From Pseudomonas sp. 8AS (GTDB lineage: Bacteria > Pseudomonadota > Gammaproteobacteria > Pseudomonadales > Pseudomonadaceae): a stretch of 64,000 bases of DNA. Location: the NCBI RefSeq assembly GCF_902506505.1, contig NZ_LR733406.1:3053666-3117665 (forward strand). Direction: 5' to 3'. A model generated the notes under the pieces. That model had not been told where the DNA came from. It saw nothing but the letters and a program-made list of their open reading frames with translations, and did not search any database. A program made the position numbers and the translations under genes. How positions within the stretch are numbered: the stretch's first letter is position 1; each line of letters begins with the position of its first letter. Below, one piece after another: positions 17,142 through 27,151 of the stretch.

Positions 17142-17823
17142 TGCCATTCTCCACGCCCAGCGCCACGAGGGCGGCGGCGGCGGCGACCTGCTCGGCAATG
17201 CGCCGACTGGCGCCCTGCCCCTGGGTATTTTCATTCAACAGGGCCACTTCGCACTGCACGAAGAAGGTTCGGCAATGCGGCTCGCCCTGAATATCCACCA
17301 CGTCATAGCGCGGCAGGTCAGTACCGCGCGACTGCAGGAACTCCTGCAGACGGGTTTTCGGGTCCTTGTTGGTGTCGACCAGGGTCAGGCTTTCCAGCTC
17401 GTTGCTGAGCCAGGCCAGCACACGCTGGCGTGCCATATCCATGCCGGCATCCAGGTAGATGCCACCGATCAGCGCCTCGAGGGCATCGGCCAGAATCGAT
17501 TCGCGGCGAAAGCCGCCACTCTTCAGCTCGCCGGAGCCCAGTCGCAGGTATTCACCCAGATCGAAGCCACGCGCCAGCACTGCCAGTGTCTCGCCTTTGA
17601 CCAGGCGCGCGCGCAAACGCGACAACTGGCCTTCGCGAGCCTGGGGGAAACGCTCGAACAGCGCCTCGCCAGCAACGAAGTTGAGGATGGCATCGCCGAG
17701 AAACTCCAGGCGCTCATTGTTGCGCCCGGCGAAGCTGCGGTGGGTAAGAGCCAGGATCAGCAGATCCTGGTTCTGGAAGGTATAACCGAGCTGACGCTCA
17801 AGACGGGCTAGAGAGGCACTCAC
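17134..17823 (-). CDS. rnc: Ribonuclease III
   Basis: 229 residues from a GTG start at 17823, which overlaps the TGA of the DUF4845 gene (GTGA). The RNase III signature [12 protein letters not shown] is present, with the acidic cluster for Mg-dependent dsRNA cleavage, and a C-terminal dsRNA-binding domain ([13 protein letters not shown]...[15 protein letters not shown]). It processes rRNA precursors and double-stranded mRNA. Confidence 0.98.
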
Positions 17824-18197
17824 GGCATGCGTACGCGAAATTCTTTGTCGAACCGGGCGACTAGATCGAGATTTTCAATCAACGATTCACGTCGCTCATA
17901 TTTGAGATGCGCACGAAACTCATTGCTCTCCTGCTTGATAACCAAAGCCTCTTCAATATCAAGATTACGGATGCCGTTAATCTCCATACCCTTGCTTACA
18001 TGATCATAAAAATCAGCAACTGTACGCACATCTTGCGAAGCATCTTTCTCTACCGAGATGATGATCTTCTCCAGCGACATGTAATCCATGTAATGCGGCA
18101 GCATCTTGAAGGTCATGCTGGCGAAGAATGCCACCACGGCCAGCACCACCAGCCAGCTCAGCATCGACAAGCCTTTCTGCGAATGCGCAAACTTCAT
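17820..18197 (-). CDS. DUF4845 membrane protein between lepB and rnc
   Basis: 125 residues from ATG 18197 (GAGAGGG upstream); a GTG two codons earlier is the alternative. It has one N-terminal transmembrane helix ([22 protein letters not shown]) and a small soluble domain. Base composition is visibly more AT-rich than its neighbours (AAAATCAGC, GATAACC and similar codons). The gene is conserved between lepB and rnc in Pseudomonas, but its role is unknown. It overlaps rnc by 4 nt, so the two are probably co-translated. Confidence 0.88.
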   Translation of the reverse strand: MKFAHSQKGLSMLSWLVVLAVVAFFASMTFKMLPHYMDYMSLEKIIISVEKDASQDVRTVADFYDHVSKGMEINGIRNLDIEEALVIKQESNEFRAHLKYERRESLIENLDLVARFDKEFRVRMP

Positions 18198-18237
18198 GAC
18201 CACCCTCTCTTATCCCTTTTATCGTGATGCCCGCAGG

Positions 18238-18289
18238 CCCAGAGCATAACTATATATAAGCTGGCGCAAACCCATTGCACAATGCGCCA
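18238..18289 (-). promoter_or_regulatory. AT-rich promoter candidate upstream of DUF4845-rnc-era
   Basis: The 108-bp gap between lepB and the DUF4845 gene contains a 7-bp inverted repeat TGGCGCA/TGCGCCA (18262-18289), which could terminate part of the lepAB transcript. Read on minus, it is followed by CTTATATATAGTTATGC, an extended -10-like box. A second promoter for DUF4845-rnc-era-recO-pdxJ is plausible. Confidence 0.4.
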
Positions 18290-18305
18290 CACACATGCCG
18301 ATTGA

Positions 18306-19160
18306 TCAGTGGATCAGGCCCACCCGGGAGAAATTCGGCAGGCTGCGCAACTTCGGATCCGGCCAGCTCATCCACACGGCGAAGGCCTTGCCGACGATAT
18401 TGCGATCCGGAACCATGCCCAGCAGCTCCTTGGGAATACGCTTGTCGTTCCAGTAGCGGCTGTCATTGGAGTTGTCGCGGTTGTCGCCCATCATGAAGTA
18501 GTGTCCTTGCGGCACGACCCACTCGTCACCCGGGACGTGCAGGTTGCGGCGCAGCTCCTTGCGAATCTGGTGTTCCACCTCGCCCAGCTTCTCCCGATAC
18601 AACGCAGCACTGCCCAGGCTGCCCGGTTCCTCACCGAGAAAGGTCTCGGCGACCGGCTGGCCATTGACTAGCAGACGCTTGGCCGTGGTGTAGCTGATCC
18701 GGTCGCCGGGCAAGCCGACCACGCGCTTGATGTAGTTGATGTTCGGCTCGCTCGGGTAGCGGAACACCATCACGTCGCCACGCTGCGGATCACCCACCTC
18801 GATGACCTTGGTATCGACCACCGGCAGGCGGATGCCGTAGGCAAACTTGTTGACCAGAATGAAGTCGCCGATATCCAGGGTCGGCTTCATCGAGCCAGAC
18901 GGAATCTGGAACGGCTCCAGCAGGAAGGAGCGCAGCACCAGCACGATGGCCAGCACCGGGAAGAACGACTTGCCGTACTCCACCAGCAACGGCTCGCGGC
19001 TCAGGCTTTGCAGCACCCGTTCGTCCACCTTGTCGACCTGTCCCTCGTAGGTGGCAATCGCCGACCGCCGGCGCGGAGCCAGCAGCAGCAGATCGAGCAA
19101 GGCCAGGGCACCGCAAACCGCAACGGCAATCACCAGAATCAGAGGGAAATTGAACGACAT
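18306..19160 (-). CDS. lepB: Signal peptidase I
   Basis: 284 residues with an N-terminal membrane helix, a cytoplasmic loop, and a second helix before the catalytic domain. The Ser/Lys dyad is visible: Ser90 in PSGSMKPT and Lys145 in YIKRVVGLPGD. GDNRDNSNDSR is the box E motif. It cleaves signal peptides of Sec/Tat substrates at the outer face of the inner membrane. It lies 5 nt behind lepA, the standard lepA-lepB arrangement. Confidence 0.98.
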   Translation of the reverse strand: MSFNFPLILVIAVAVCGALALLDLLLLAPRRRSAIATYEGQVDKVDERVLQSLSREPLLVEYGKSFFPVLAIVLVLRSFLLEPFQIPSGSMKPTLDIGDFILVNKFAYGIRLPVVDTKVIEVGDPQRGDVMVFRYPSEPNINYIKRVVGLPGDRISYTTAKRLLVNGQPVAETFLGEEPGSLGSAALYREKLGEVEHQIRKELRRNLHVPGDEWVVPQGHYFMMGDNRDNSNDSRYWNDKRIPKELLGMVPDRNIVGKAFAVWMSWPDPKLRSLPNFSRVGLIH

Positions 19161-19165
19161 GGCTA

Positions 19166-20965
19166 TCAGCTATCCACTTTGAGCACGGCAAGGAAGGCTT
19201 CCTGGGGAATCTCCACGCTGCCGACCTGCTTCATGCGTTTCTTACCGGCCTTCTGCTTCTCCAGCAGTTTTTTCTTACGGCTGACGTCGCCACCGTAGCA
19301 CTTGGCCAGCACGTTCTTCCTGAGCGCCTTGACGGTTGTCCGCGCGACGATCTGGCCACCAATGGCAGCCTGAATGGCGACGTCGAACATCTGCCGGGGA
19401 ATCAGCTCTTTCATCTTCTCGGTCAGCGCACGGCCTTTGTAGTGGGCCTTGTCGCGATGCACGATGAGCGCCAGGGCATCGACCTTCTCGCCGTTGATCA
19501 GCACATCCAGCTTGACCAGATTAGCGCTCTCGAAACGATCGAAGCTGTAGTCCAGCGAGGCATAACCGCGGCTGACCGACTTCAGGCGGTCGAAGAAGTC
19601 CAGCACCACCTCGTTCATCGGCAGGTCATAGCAGACCTGCACCTGGCTGCTGAGGAACTGCATGTCGCGCTGCACACCACGCTTCTCGATGCACAGGGTG
19701 ATGACGTTGCCCAGATGCTCCTGCGGCACCAGGATGTTGGCCCGTACGATCGGCTCGCGCATATCCTCAATCGCCGACAGGTCCGGCAATTTCGACGGGT
19801 TATCGACGTAGATCGTCTCGCCGTTCTTCAGCAGCAGCTCGAATACCACGGTCGGCGCGGTGGTGATCAGGTCCAGATCGTATTCACGCTCCAGGCGCTC
19901 CTGGATGATCTCCATGTGCAGCATGCCGAGGAAGCCGATGCGGAAGCCGAAGCCCAGAGCCTCGGAACTTTCCGGCTCGTACTGCAGCGCAGCGTCGTTC
20001 AGCGTCAGCTTCTGCAGCGCTTCGCGGAAATCTTCGAAATCGTCCGAACTGACCGGGAACAGGCCGGCGTAGACCTGCGGCTTGACCCGCTTGAAGCCCG
20101 GCAGCATGTCGACATCGGGAGTGTTCGACAGGGTCAGGGTGTCACCCACCGGCGCGCCGTGAATATCCTTGATGCCGGCGATGATGAAGCCCACTTCGCC
20201 CGCCTTGAGATCCTCGGTGGCCGTATGCTTGGGCGTGAACACCCCGACGCTGTCGACCTGGTGGACCTTGCCGGTGGACTTGACCAGCACCTTGTCGCCT
20301 TTCTTGATGCGGCCGTGGCGCACACGTACCAGCGAGACCACCCCCAGGTAGTTGTCGAACCAGGAATCGATGATCAGGGCCTGCAACGGCGCCTCGATGT
20401 CGCCGGTCGGCGGCGGAATCACCGCGACCAGACGCTCCAGCACCTCGTCCACGCCCATGCCGCTCTTGGCACTGCAGGCCACGGCATCGGTGGCGTCGAT
20501 GCCGATGATGTGTTCGATCTCTTCCTTGACCTTGTCCGGATCGGCCTGCGGCAGATCCATCTTGTTCAGCACCGGCATGACCTCGAGACCCTGCTCGATG
20601 GCCGTGTAGCAGTTGGCAACCGACTGGGCTTCCACCCCCTGGCCGGCATCCACCACCAGCAGCGCGCCTTCGCAGGCCGCCAGCGAGCGGCTGACTTCGT
20701 AAGTGAAGTCGACGTGCCCCGGGGTATCGATGAAGTTCAGCTGGTAGGTCTTACCATCCCGCGCCTTGTAGTGCAGGGTCACGCTGTGCGCCTTGATGGT
20801 GATGCCGCGCTCGCGCTCCAAGTCCATGGAATCCAGCACCTGGGCTTCCATTTCGCGCTCGGACAGGCCACCACACATCTGAATGAAGCGGTCGGCCAGG
20901 GTCGACTTGCCATGGTCGATGTGGGCGATGATGGAGAAATTGCGGATATGACTCAGGTCACTCAC
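19166..20965 (-). CDS. lepA: Elongation factor 4 (LepA)
   Basis: 599 residues, full length. The G domain begins [20 protein letters not shown], with DTPGHVDF and NKMDLP; EF-G-like domains follow. The LepA-specific C-terminal domain carries [31 protein letters not shown]. It is a ribosomal GTPase that back-translocates or remodels stalled ribosomes and contributes to 30S biogenesis. It is the first gene of the series that continues with lepB. Confidence 0.99.
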   Translation of the reverse strand: MSDLSHIRNFSIIAHIDHGKSTLADRFIQMCGGLSEREMEAQVLDSMDLERERGITIKAHSVTLHYKARDGKTYQLNFIDTPGHVDFTYEVSRSLAACEGALLVVDAGQGVEAQSVANCYTAIEQGLEVMPVLNKMDLPQADPDKVKEEIEHIIGIDATDAVACSAKSGMGVDEVLERLVAVIPPPTGDIEAPLQALIIDSWFDNYLGVVSLVRVRHGRIKKGDKVLVKSTGKVHQVDSVGVFTPKHTATEDLKAGEVGFIIAGIKDIHGAPVGDTLTLSNTPDVDMLPGFKRVKPQVYAGLFPVSSDDFEDFREALQKLTLNDAALQYEPESSEALGFGFRIGFLGMLHMEIIQERLEREYDLDLITTAPTVVFELLLKNGETIYVDNPSKLPDLSAIEDMREPIVRANILVPQEHLGNVITLCIEKRGVQRDMQFLSSQVQVCYDLPMNEVVLDFFDRLKSVSRGYASLDYSFDRFESANLVKLDVLINGEKVDALALIVHRDKAHYKGRALTEKMKELIPRQMFDVAIQAAIGGQIVARTTVKALRKNVLAKCYGGDVSRKKKLLEKQKAGKKRMKQVGSVEIPQEAFLAVLKVDS

Positions 20966-21072
20966 GGATCAACACTCGAAAAAGCCGCAGGCAGGCTGCC
21001 CGCCGAAAATAGCCGAGCATTCTACCCGACTGCCAGCCATGGCGTCACGCCTGGGCAGTAGGCCACGCGCAC

Positions 21073-21098
21073 AAAAAAGGGCGGTGGAAACCGCCCTT
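21073..21098 (-). terminator. Intrinsic terminator after the algU-mucABCD operon
   Basis: AAGGGCGGT and ACCGCCCTT pair perfectly (9 bp, 4-nt loop). Read on minus, the stem is followed by a run of six T residues. It begins 19 nt beyond the mucD stop and separates it from lepA. Confidence 0.9.
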
Positions 21099-21116
21099 CC
21101 GGTGAGGCAAACCGCG

Positions 21117-22538
21117 CTATTCGGCCAACTTGAAGGTGATGAAGCTGGCACGCCCCTGGCGCAGCACGCGCATGGACACCGAACGATTGACCGGCAGCGC
21201 CTTGGCGATCTGGGCGAAGGCCTTGGCCGAGTCGATGGCCTGATTATTCAGATGGGTGATCACGTCACCGGGACGCAGACCGATCAGTGCCGCCGGGCCA
21301 TTCTGCACTTCCTTGATCACCACGCCACCACGCAGATCGAGCGCCTTCTTCTGCTCATCGGTCAGCTCGACCACGGAAACCCCCAGGCGATTGCTGCTGC
21401 GCTCGACACCGGCCTCGGCATTGATCGCCACCTCGTCACCCTCTTCCGGCAAGGCTCCGACACTCATCGACAGGCGCTTGCGCTCACCCTCGCGCACCAC
21501 GTCCAGCTCAATCGTGCTGCCAGGCTTGAGGCCGCCGACCAGATGCGGCAGGTCGGCAGACATGATGATCGGCTGATCGTTCATGCCGAGGATGACATCG
21601 CCCACCTGCAGCCCACCCTTGGCGGCCGGCCCACCTTCCAACACCTGGGCCACCAGCGCCCCGGCCGGCTTCTCCAGCCCGAAGGACTCCGCCAGGTCCT
21701 TGTTCACTTCCTGGATCACCACCCCCAGCCAGCCACGACTGACCTTGCCTTCAGCCTTCAGCTGATCGGCCACGGCCATCGCCACATCGATCGGAATCGC
21801 AAAGGAAAGGCCCATGAAACCACCGGAGCGGGTGAATATCTGCGAGTTGATGCCGACCACTTCGCCATCCAGGTTGAATAGCGGACCACCCGAGTTGCCC
21901 GGATTGATCGCCACGTCGGTCTGGATGAACGGCACATAGTTCTCGTTCGGCAGGCTGCGCCCCTTGGCGCTGACGATGCCCGCGGTGACGGAGTGATCGA
22001 AACCGAAGGGCGAGCCGATGGCCAGCACCCAGGCCCCGACTTTCAGGTCGTCGGATTTGCCCAGCTTGACGGTCGGCAACCCCTTGCCCTCGACCTTGAG
22101 CAACGCCACGTCGGTGCGCGGATCGGCCCCGACCAGCTTGGCTTCCAGTTCACTGCGATCGGACAGACGCACGATGATCTCGTCGGCATCGGCCACCACA
22201 TGGTTATTGGTCAGCACATAGCCATCGTCCGAGATGATGAAACCGGAGCCCAGCGATTGCGCCTCGCGCTGGCGACCGTTCGGATTGCGCGGCACCTGCG
22301 GCAGATTGCGCTCGAAGAACTGGCGAAACTCCGGGGGCAGGCCTTCCAGATCGGGCATCTGCCCCTGGATCGCGGCATTGCGCTGCGGCACGTTCTGCCG
22401 CGTGCTGATGTTGACCACGGCCGGCGAGGCCGCTTCGACCAACTCGGTGAACTCTGGCAATTGTGCCTGTGCCACAGCCACCTGGCCCAACAACAGCAGG
22501 GCAAACAGACCGGACACGGAGGATTTCAGGCTAAGCAT
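21117..22538 (-). CDS. mucD: Periplasmic serine protease MucD (DegP/HtrA family)
   Basis: 473 residues from ATG 22538 (GGGAG upstream), with a signal peptide ending at about residue 26. The chymotrypsin-like triad is His113 (TNNHVV), Asp143 (RTDVALL) and Ser216 (NPGNSGGPL). Two PDZ domains follow (about 285-370 and 385-470). It degrades misfolded envelope proteins and alginate-activating signals; in P. aeruginosa loss of MucD raises AlgU activity. It is the last gene of the operon, 32 nt after mucC. Confidence 0.97.
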   Translation of the reverse strand: MLSLKSSVSGLFALLLLGQVAVAQAQLPEFTELVEAASPAVVNISTRQNVPQRNAAIQGQMPDLEGLPPEFRQFFERNLPQVPRNPNGRQREAQSLGSGFIISDDGYVLTNNHVVADADEIIVRLSDRSELEAKLVGADPRTDVALLKVEGKGLPTVKLGKSDDLKVGAWVLAIGSPFGFDHSVTAGIVSAKGRSLPNENYVPFIQTDVAINPGNSGGPLFNLDGEVVGINSQIFTRSGGFMGLSFAIPIDVAMAVADQLKAEGKVSRGWLGVVIQEVNKDLAESFGLEKPAGALVAQVLEGGPAAKGGLQVGDVILGMNDQPIIMSADLPHLVGGLKPGSTIELDVVREGERKRLSMSVGALPEEGDEVAINAEAGVERSSNRLGVSVVELTDEQKKALDLRGGVVIKEVQNGPAALIGLRPGDVITHLNNQAIDSAKAFAQIAKALPVNRSVSMRVLRQGRASFITFKLAE

Positions 22539-22570
22539 CGACGACAGCTCCCATCCACAGAAATGAGTAT

Positions 22571-23017
22571 TCAGCACGCACTGGCCAGCATGGCACGCAG
22601 CACCACCGGCTGCAGCGCCGGGTCGGCCGCCGTTTGACGACTGCGCCAACGCACAACGAGCCAACCCACGAACAATCCGGCCAAGCCCAGCACGATCACC
22701 AGCGGCTCGGCCAAGCCCAGCGCCTGCGCCAACAGGGCGGCGGCAAACAGGCACACCAGCGGCAGCAGATAGACCAGCAAGGCGCCACGCACCAGCAGAT
22801 CCTCGCGCACACCGATCACCACGGTATCACCCAGCTGCACCTGCAGATCGCAGAGGGCGCGCACCAGGCCCCGACTGCGGCCAACGCCCAGCTTGTCCAT
22901 CAAGCCCTGGCCACAACCGGCATTGGCCGAGCAACTGGAGCAGGTGCTCTTGCGCAAGGTCTCGACCCAGACCGCGCCCGACTCGAGCGCCACGACCCGT
23001 CCGCGCTCCTCGATCAT
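22571..23017 (-). CDS. mucC: MucC / RseC-type SoxR-reducing membrane protein
   Basis: 148 residues overlapping the end of mucB by ATGA. Near the N-terminus is a Cys-rich cluster (CSSCSANAGCGQG) typical of the RseC/MucC family, followed by two transmembrane helices (ALLVYLLPLVCLFAAALLA and LVIVLGLAGLFVGWLVV). In P. aeruginosa MucC has only a weak effect on alginate; RseC in E. coli belongs to the SoxR-reducing complex. The role here is inferred from family and position. Confidence 0.93.
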   Translation of the reverse strand: MIEERGRVVALESGAVWVETLRKSTCSSCSANAGCGQGLMDKLGVGRSRGLVRALCDLQVQLGDTVVIGVREDLLVRGALLVYLLPLVCLFAAALLAQALGLAEPLVIVLGLAGLFVGWLVVRWRSRQTAADPALQPVVLRAMLASAC

Positions 23018-23970
23018 TGCGCCACCGCACCTGCCGCAGAGGGTTGCAGCGCCTGCATGGACAGGGCCACCCGCTCGGCGGTACCCAGCGGGATCTCGCC
23101 AACCACCGTCACCATCACATCGCCGTCCGCCGTCGCCATGCGCCGGGACACCACGGCAGTCGGCCCCAACTGGCTGCGCGCATCCTCCACCGCCGCACCG
23201 CGCAGCGGCTCGAGAAAGACCGAGAAGCGCGCCAGACCATCGTCATACATCAGGCAAGCCACCGGCTCCGCAGAAGCCGGGCTGCGGCGCCGCAAGGCCT
23301 GCTGCAGCTCGAATCCCGGCGGCAGCCAGGCGGCACGCCAGACCTGCGCGGAAAGCTCGTCGGCCTTGCCGAAACTCACCGCCTTGCAGGCGGCACTGGG
23401 CTGCAGCTGCTCGTCGGCCACCGAGGCCCGGGTATCCAGCTCGATGAACTGGAAGCGCTCGAGCAGCTGCCCCTTCTCGCTCAGCAGCAACGACCTGAGC
23501 GGCACGGCCGTTTCTTCATCCAGATGCAGTTCGACCGCGTAACGGTGCTGATCGCGCGGCTTCAGCGCCAGCACTACTGCGGCGCGCCCGGCCACCCGGG
23601 AACGCCCCAGCACACGCAATTCGTAACGTTTGGCCAGCTGTTCCGGAACCAGCGCACGGGCCGGCCACTGCACATCGCTGAGCTGGTCGGTCAAGGCACC
23701 ACTCACGCACTGCGGGCGGCCATCGACGCGCAGCACTTCCTGCGCCGGGCCATCGAGCTGCAGCAGGCGCTCGCGCACCACGCCACCCGCCTCGACCCGA
23801 TGCCAGATGGCATGGGTGGAAAAGCTGCCGTTGCGCTCGTAAACGAAGGTACCGTGAAAGCTTTGCTCTTCAGCCTTGGCCAAACGACTCAGCCAGTCCT
23901 GGGCATCGGCAGCCTGGACCGGTAGCGCCAGCCAGCCACCGAACAATACGAGAAACGGGAAGGCGCGCAT
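23014..23970 (-). CDS. mucB: Periplasmic negative regulator MucB (RseB family)
   Basis: 318 residues, with a signal peptide ending PVQAADA. It has the lipoprotein-fold MucB/RseB N-terminal domain (WLSRLAKAEEQSFHGTFVYERNG) and the C-terminal domain with LPPGFEL. It binds the periplasmic part of MucA and protects it from proteolysis, keeping AlgU inactive. It lies 8 nt downstream of mucA. Confidence 0.96.
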   Translation of the reverse strand: MRAFPFLVLFGGWLALPVQAADAQDWLSRLAKAEEQSFHGTFVYERNGSFSTHAIWHRVEAGGVVRERLLQLDGPAQEVLRVDGRPQCVSGALTDQLSDVQWPARALVPEQLAKRYELRVLGRSRVAGRAAVVLALKPRDQHRYAVELHLDEETAVPLRSLLLSEKGQLLERFQFIELDTRASVADEQLQPSAACKAVSFGKADELSAQVWRAAWLPPGFELQQALRRRSPASAEPVACLMYDDGLARFSVFLEPLRGAAVEDARSQLGPTAVVSRRMATADGDVMVTVVGEIPLGTAERVALSMQALQPSAAGAVAQ

Positions 23971-23978
23971 GGTCCTCC

Positions 23979-24566
23979 TCAGCGGCTTTCCAGGCTGGCG
24001 GCACGCGCATACGGCAGAGCCGAGTCAGCGCCATTGGCGGCCGCCTGCTGCGCATGCTGACGCAGGTAGGCGGGCAGACGCTGCTCATGCCAGCCGGAAA
24101 CCGGCTGCTGCGTCTTCGGCGCGCCCTGCACCAGCGGCTCGCTGCTCGTCGTATAGCCCGCCAATACTGCCGGGCCCTGCGCTTGCGGCATCATCAGAGC
24201 GGGCTGCGCGCCCTGCTGGGCCAGCTGCGCACCAGCCAGCTCGTCCTGATTGTAGAAACGTACGCCCGCCAGCACGGCAACCGTCACCGATGCGGCAACT
24301 GCCAGGCGCCCCAGGCCGCGCCACGGGGCACGGGAAACCTTGGCCGGCTGCGCCTCGTCGGCCAGGGCGGCGGAGACGGCGGCAGCGATATCCAGGCGCG
24401 GCTCCCGCAGTTCCTTGTGCATCACCGCACGAGCGACCTGATAACGCGCCCAGGTGGCGCGCAGCTCGGGCTCGTCGCTGGCGGCCAGCACCCGGCGCAG
24501 TTCCAGTTCATCCGCTTCGTTATCCATCACCGCGGACAGCGATTCCTGCAGGGCTTCACGACTCAT
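23979..24566 (-). CDS. mucA: Anti-sigma factor MucA
   Basis: 195 residues from ATG 24566 (GAGAGGAAC upstream), close to the 194 residues of P. aeruginosa MucA. The N-terminal cytoplasmic domain (MSREALQESLSAVMDNEADE) binds AlgU. A single transmembrane helix at about 86-105 (LGRLAVAASVTVAVLAGVRF) leads to a periplasmic tail recognised by MucB and AlgW. The frame is intact with no premature stop, so a regulated, non-mucoid state is expected. It lies 31 nt after algU. Confidence 0.97.
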   Translation of the reverse strand: MSREALQESLSAVMDNEADELELRRVLAASDEPELRATWARYQVARAVMHKELREPRLDIAAAVSAALADEAQPAKVSRAPWRGLGRLAVAASVTVAVLAGVRFYNQDELAGAQLAQQGAQPALMMPQAQGPAVLAGYTTSSEPLVQGAPKTQQPVSGWHEQRLPAYLRQHAQQAAANGADSALPYARAASLESR

Positions 24567-24597
24567 GGCGGTTCCTCTCTCGGCTGTCGCCGCTGTC

Positions 24598-25179
24598 TCA
24601 GGCTTCCTGCAACAGGGGTTGCAGGGACTTATCGATGGCCTCGCGAGCCCGGAAAATCCGCGAGCGCACGGTACCCACTGGACATTGCATGACATTGGCA
24701 ATGTCCTCGTAACTCAACCCATCAAACTCACGCAGAGTCAGTGCCGTGCGCAAATCCTCGGGCAACTGCTGGATGGTGCGATGCACGGTGGCCTCGACCT
24801 CATCACGCAGCAACAGCCGCTCCGGCGATTCGATGTCCTTGAGGGCATGATCCCCCTCATAGAACTCCGCATCCTCGGCACTCACATCACTGTCCGGCGG
24901 CCGGCGGCCGCGCGAAACCAGGTAATTCTTCGCCGTATTGATGGCGATCCGGTACAGCCAGGTATAGAACGCACTGTCGCCGCGAAAATTACCGAGCGCG
25001 CGATAGGCCTTGATAAAGGCCTCCTGCGCGACATCCTGAGCCTCGTGGCTGTCGTGCACGAAGCGCACGACCAGCCCCAGAATCTTGTGCTGGTACTTGA
25101 GCACCAGCAGATCGAAAGCCCGCTTGTCGCCGCGCTGCACCCGCTCGACCAGTTGCTGATCGTCTTCCTGGGTTAGCAT
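24598..25179 (-). CDS. algU: Extracytoplasmic-function sigma factor AlgU (RpoE/sigma-22)
   Basis: 193 residues from ATG 25179, the same length as P. aeruginosa AlgU (GAGGAGT site upstream; a longer frame upstream is not used). Sigma region 2 includes DVAQEAFIKAYRALGNFRGDSAFYTWLYRIAINTAKN and region 4 includes LREFDGLSYEDIANVMQCPVGTVRSRIFRARE. It directs envelope-stress and alginate transcription. It is the first gene of algU-mucABCD and has two promoter candidates of its own class upstream. Confidence 0.98.
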   Translation of the reverse strand: MLTQEDDQQLVERVQRGDKRAFDLLVLKYQHKILGLVVRFVHDSHEAQDVAQEAFIKAYRALGNFRGDSAFYTWLYRIAINTAKNYLVSRGRRPPDSDVSAEDAEFYEGDHALKDIESPERLLLRDEVEATVHRTIQQLPEDLRTALTLREFDGLSYEDIANVMQCPVGTVRSRIFRAREAIDKSLQPLLQEA

Positions 25180-25238
25180 GAATACTCCTCGTGGGGTTCG
25201 AAGGAGTTCTGCGTCTGCCAGCAAGTCGTTCTGCCAAG

Positions 25239-25265
25239 ATAGACTCGGACGTTGCGCAAAAGTTC
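25239..25265 (-). promoter_or_regulatory. AlgU-type promoter (proximal) for algU
   Basis: Read on minus, GAACTT is followed after 15 nt by GTCTAT. This matches the ECF sigma RpoE/AlgU consensus (GAACTT, 15-16 nt, then GTCTAA or TCTGA). It lies 60-86 bp upstream of the algU start and fits positive autoregulation. Confidence 0.8.
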
Positions 25266-25418
25266 TCCCCCTCCGAACAGCCTTTCTGCAGCGCCTGAGA
25301 CGCCTGCACGAAACAACGCAACAGGGCCTGCGGCCCTGCTGCCGGATAATCTTTTTACCGGTTCGACGCCGCCTCTCTGGCGGGCTCGATCGGCACCCAT
25401 GGTGACGGGTGACAGTCT

Positions 25419-25446
25419 ATGGAACCTGAACGTATAAAGAAGTTCC
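25419..25446 (-). promoter_or_regulatory. AlgU-type promoter (distal) for algU
   Basis: Read on minus, GGAACTT is followed after 16 nt by TCCAT, close to the AlgU consensus GAACTT with TCCAA. It lies about 240-270 bp upstream of algU. P. aeruginosa algU likewise has more than one AlgU-dependent promoter. Confidence 0.75.
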
Positions 25447-25534
25447 CGATCATTTTAGTCTGTCATAAGGCCGCTATTGTGCCGGCCACCCCCTCTATAT
25501 ACTAGGCGGCGCCCTTTCGCGGAATCAGCAGTAG

Positions 25535-27151
25535 ATGAGCCAACACCATCAGCACGACGTACTCATCATTGGCAGCGGCGCAGCCGGCCTGACCCTGGCC
25601 CTGACCCTGCCGCAGCACCTGCGCATCGCCGTGCTGAGCAAGGGCGAACTGGCCAACGGCTCGACCTACTGGGCCCAGGGCGGCGTTGCCGCCGTGCTGG
25701 ATGACACCGACACGGTCGAATCCCACGTCACCGACACCCTCAACGCCGGTGGCGGCCTGTGCCGCGAAGATGCCGTGCGCTTCACCGTCGAGCACAGCCG
25801 CGAAGCCATCCAGTGGCTGATCGCCCAAGGCGTGCCCTTCACCCGCGGCGATGAACACGAGCGCGAGGATGGCGGCTTCGAATTCCACCTGACCCGCGAG
25901 GGCGGCCACAGCCATCGGCGCATCATCCATGCCGCCGACGCCACCGGCGCCGCCATCTTCAACACCCTGCTGCAGCAGGCACGCCAGCGGCCCAACATCG
26001 AGCTGCTGGAGCAGCGCGTGGCGGTCGACCTGATCACCGAACGCAAGCTCGGCCGCCCCGGCCAGCGCTGCCTCGGCGCCTACGTACTGAACCGCCAGAG
26101 CGGCGAAGTCGACACCTGCCACGCGCGCTTTGTCATCCTCGCCACCGGCGGCGCGGCCAAGGTCTACCTGTACACCAGCAATGCCGACGGCGCCTGCGGC
26201 GACGGCATCGCCATGGCCTGGCGCGCCGGCTGCCGGGTCGGCAACCTGGAATTCAACCAGTTCCACCCGACCTGCCTGTATCACCCGCAGGCCAAAAACT
26301 TCCTGATCACCGAGGCCCTGCGCGGCGAAGGCGCCCTGCTCAAGCTACCCAATGGCGAACGCTTCATGCCGCGCTTCGATGCGCGCGCAGAGCTAGCCCC
26401 GCGCGACATCGTGGCCCGCGCCATCGACCATGAAATGAAGCGCCTGGGCATCGACTGCGTCTACCTGGACATCAGTCACAAGCCCGCCGAGTTCATCAAG
26501 GCGCACTTCCCCACCGTCTACGAACGCTGCCTGCAGTTCGGCATCGACATCACCCGCCAGCCCATCCCGGTGGTGCCGGCGGCGCACTACACCTGCGGCG
26601 GCGTGCTGGTCGACAGCAGCGGGCGCACCGACGTGCCCGGCCTGTACGCGATCGGCGAAACCAGCTTCACCGGCCTGCATGGCGCCAACCGCCTGGCCAG
26701 TAATTCGCTGCTGGAATGCTTCGTCTATGCCCGCTCGGCCGCCGCCGATATCGTTGCGCAACTGGACAGCGTGAACATGCCGGGCGAGCTGCCGACCTGG
26801 GATGCCAGCCAGGTGACCGACTCGGACGAGGACGTGATCATCGCGCACAACTGGGACGAACTGCGGCGATTCATGTGGGACTACGTGGGCATCGTGCGCA
26901 CCAACAAGCGCCTGCAGCGCGCCCAGCACCGCGTGCGCCTGCTGCTCAGCGAGATCGACGAGTTCTACAGCAACTACAAGGTCAGCCGCGACCTGATCGA
27001 GCTGCGCAACCTGGCCCTGGTCGCCGAGCTGATGATCCGCTCGGCCATGCTGCGCCACGAGAGCCGCGGCCTGCACTACACCCTGGATTACCCGGAGCAG
27101 TTGCCGCAAGCCAGGGACACTATTCTGCTGCCGCCCACCTACGGCGACTGA
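25535..27151 (+). CDS. nadB: L-aspartate oxidase
   Basis: 538 residues. It oxidises L-aspartate to iminoaspartate in de novo NAD synthesis, cytoplasmic, FAD-dependent. The FAD-binding GSGAAGL is at the N-terminus, with the succinate-dehydrogenase-like catalytic region ([41 protein letters not shown]). The family ending [17 protein letters not shown] is present (here EFYSNYK). The gene diverges from algU, and its 3' end overlaps the end of the convergent ygfX by 32 bp. Confidence 0.98.
   Translation: MSQHHQHDVLIIGSGAAGLTLALTLPQHLRIAVLSKGELANGSTYWAQGGVAAVLDDTDTVESHVTDTLNAGGGLCREDAVRFTVEHSREAIQWLIAQGVPFTRGDEHEREDGGFEFHLTREGGHSHRRIIHAADATGAAIFNTLLQQARQRPNIELLEQRVAVDLITERKLGRPGQRCLGAYVLNRQSGEVDTCHARFVILATGGAAKVYLYTSNADGACGDGIAMAWRAGCRVGNLEFNQFHPTCLYHPQAKNFLITEALRGEGALLKLPNGERFMPRFDARAELAPRDIVARAIDHEMKRLGIDCVYLDISHKPAEFIKAHFPTVYERCLQFGIDITRQPIPVVPAAHYTCGGVLVDSSGRTDVPGLYAIGETSFTGLHGANRLASNSLLECFVYARSAAADIVAQLDSVNMPGELPTWDASQVTDSDEDVIIAHNWDELRRFMWDYVGIVRTNKRLQRAQHRVRLLLSEIDEFYSNYKVSRDLIELRNLALVAELMIRSAMLRHESRGLHYTLDYPEQLPQARDTILLPPTYGD

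Larger units (their letters stand above)
25180..25534. other. Divergent algU/nadB intergenic region (355 bp)
   Basis: This gap contains no gene. It holds two AlgU-type promoters on minus, a 7-bp GC hairpin (25322-25338, CAGGGCC/GGCCCTG) between them, and close to nadB a TATATACT box (25495-25502) that could be a -10 for nadB. Confidence 0.7.

Noticed and set aside
23979..24566. A mucA frameshift of the mucoid type
   Set aside because: The reading frame is intact through 195 residues, so no mucoid mutation is present.
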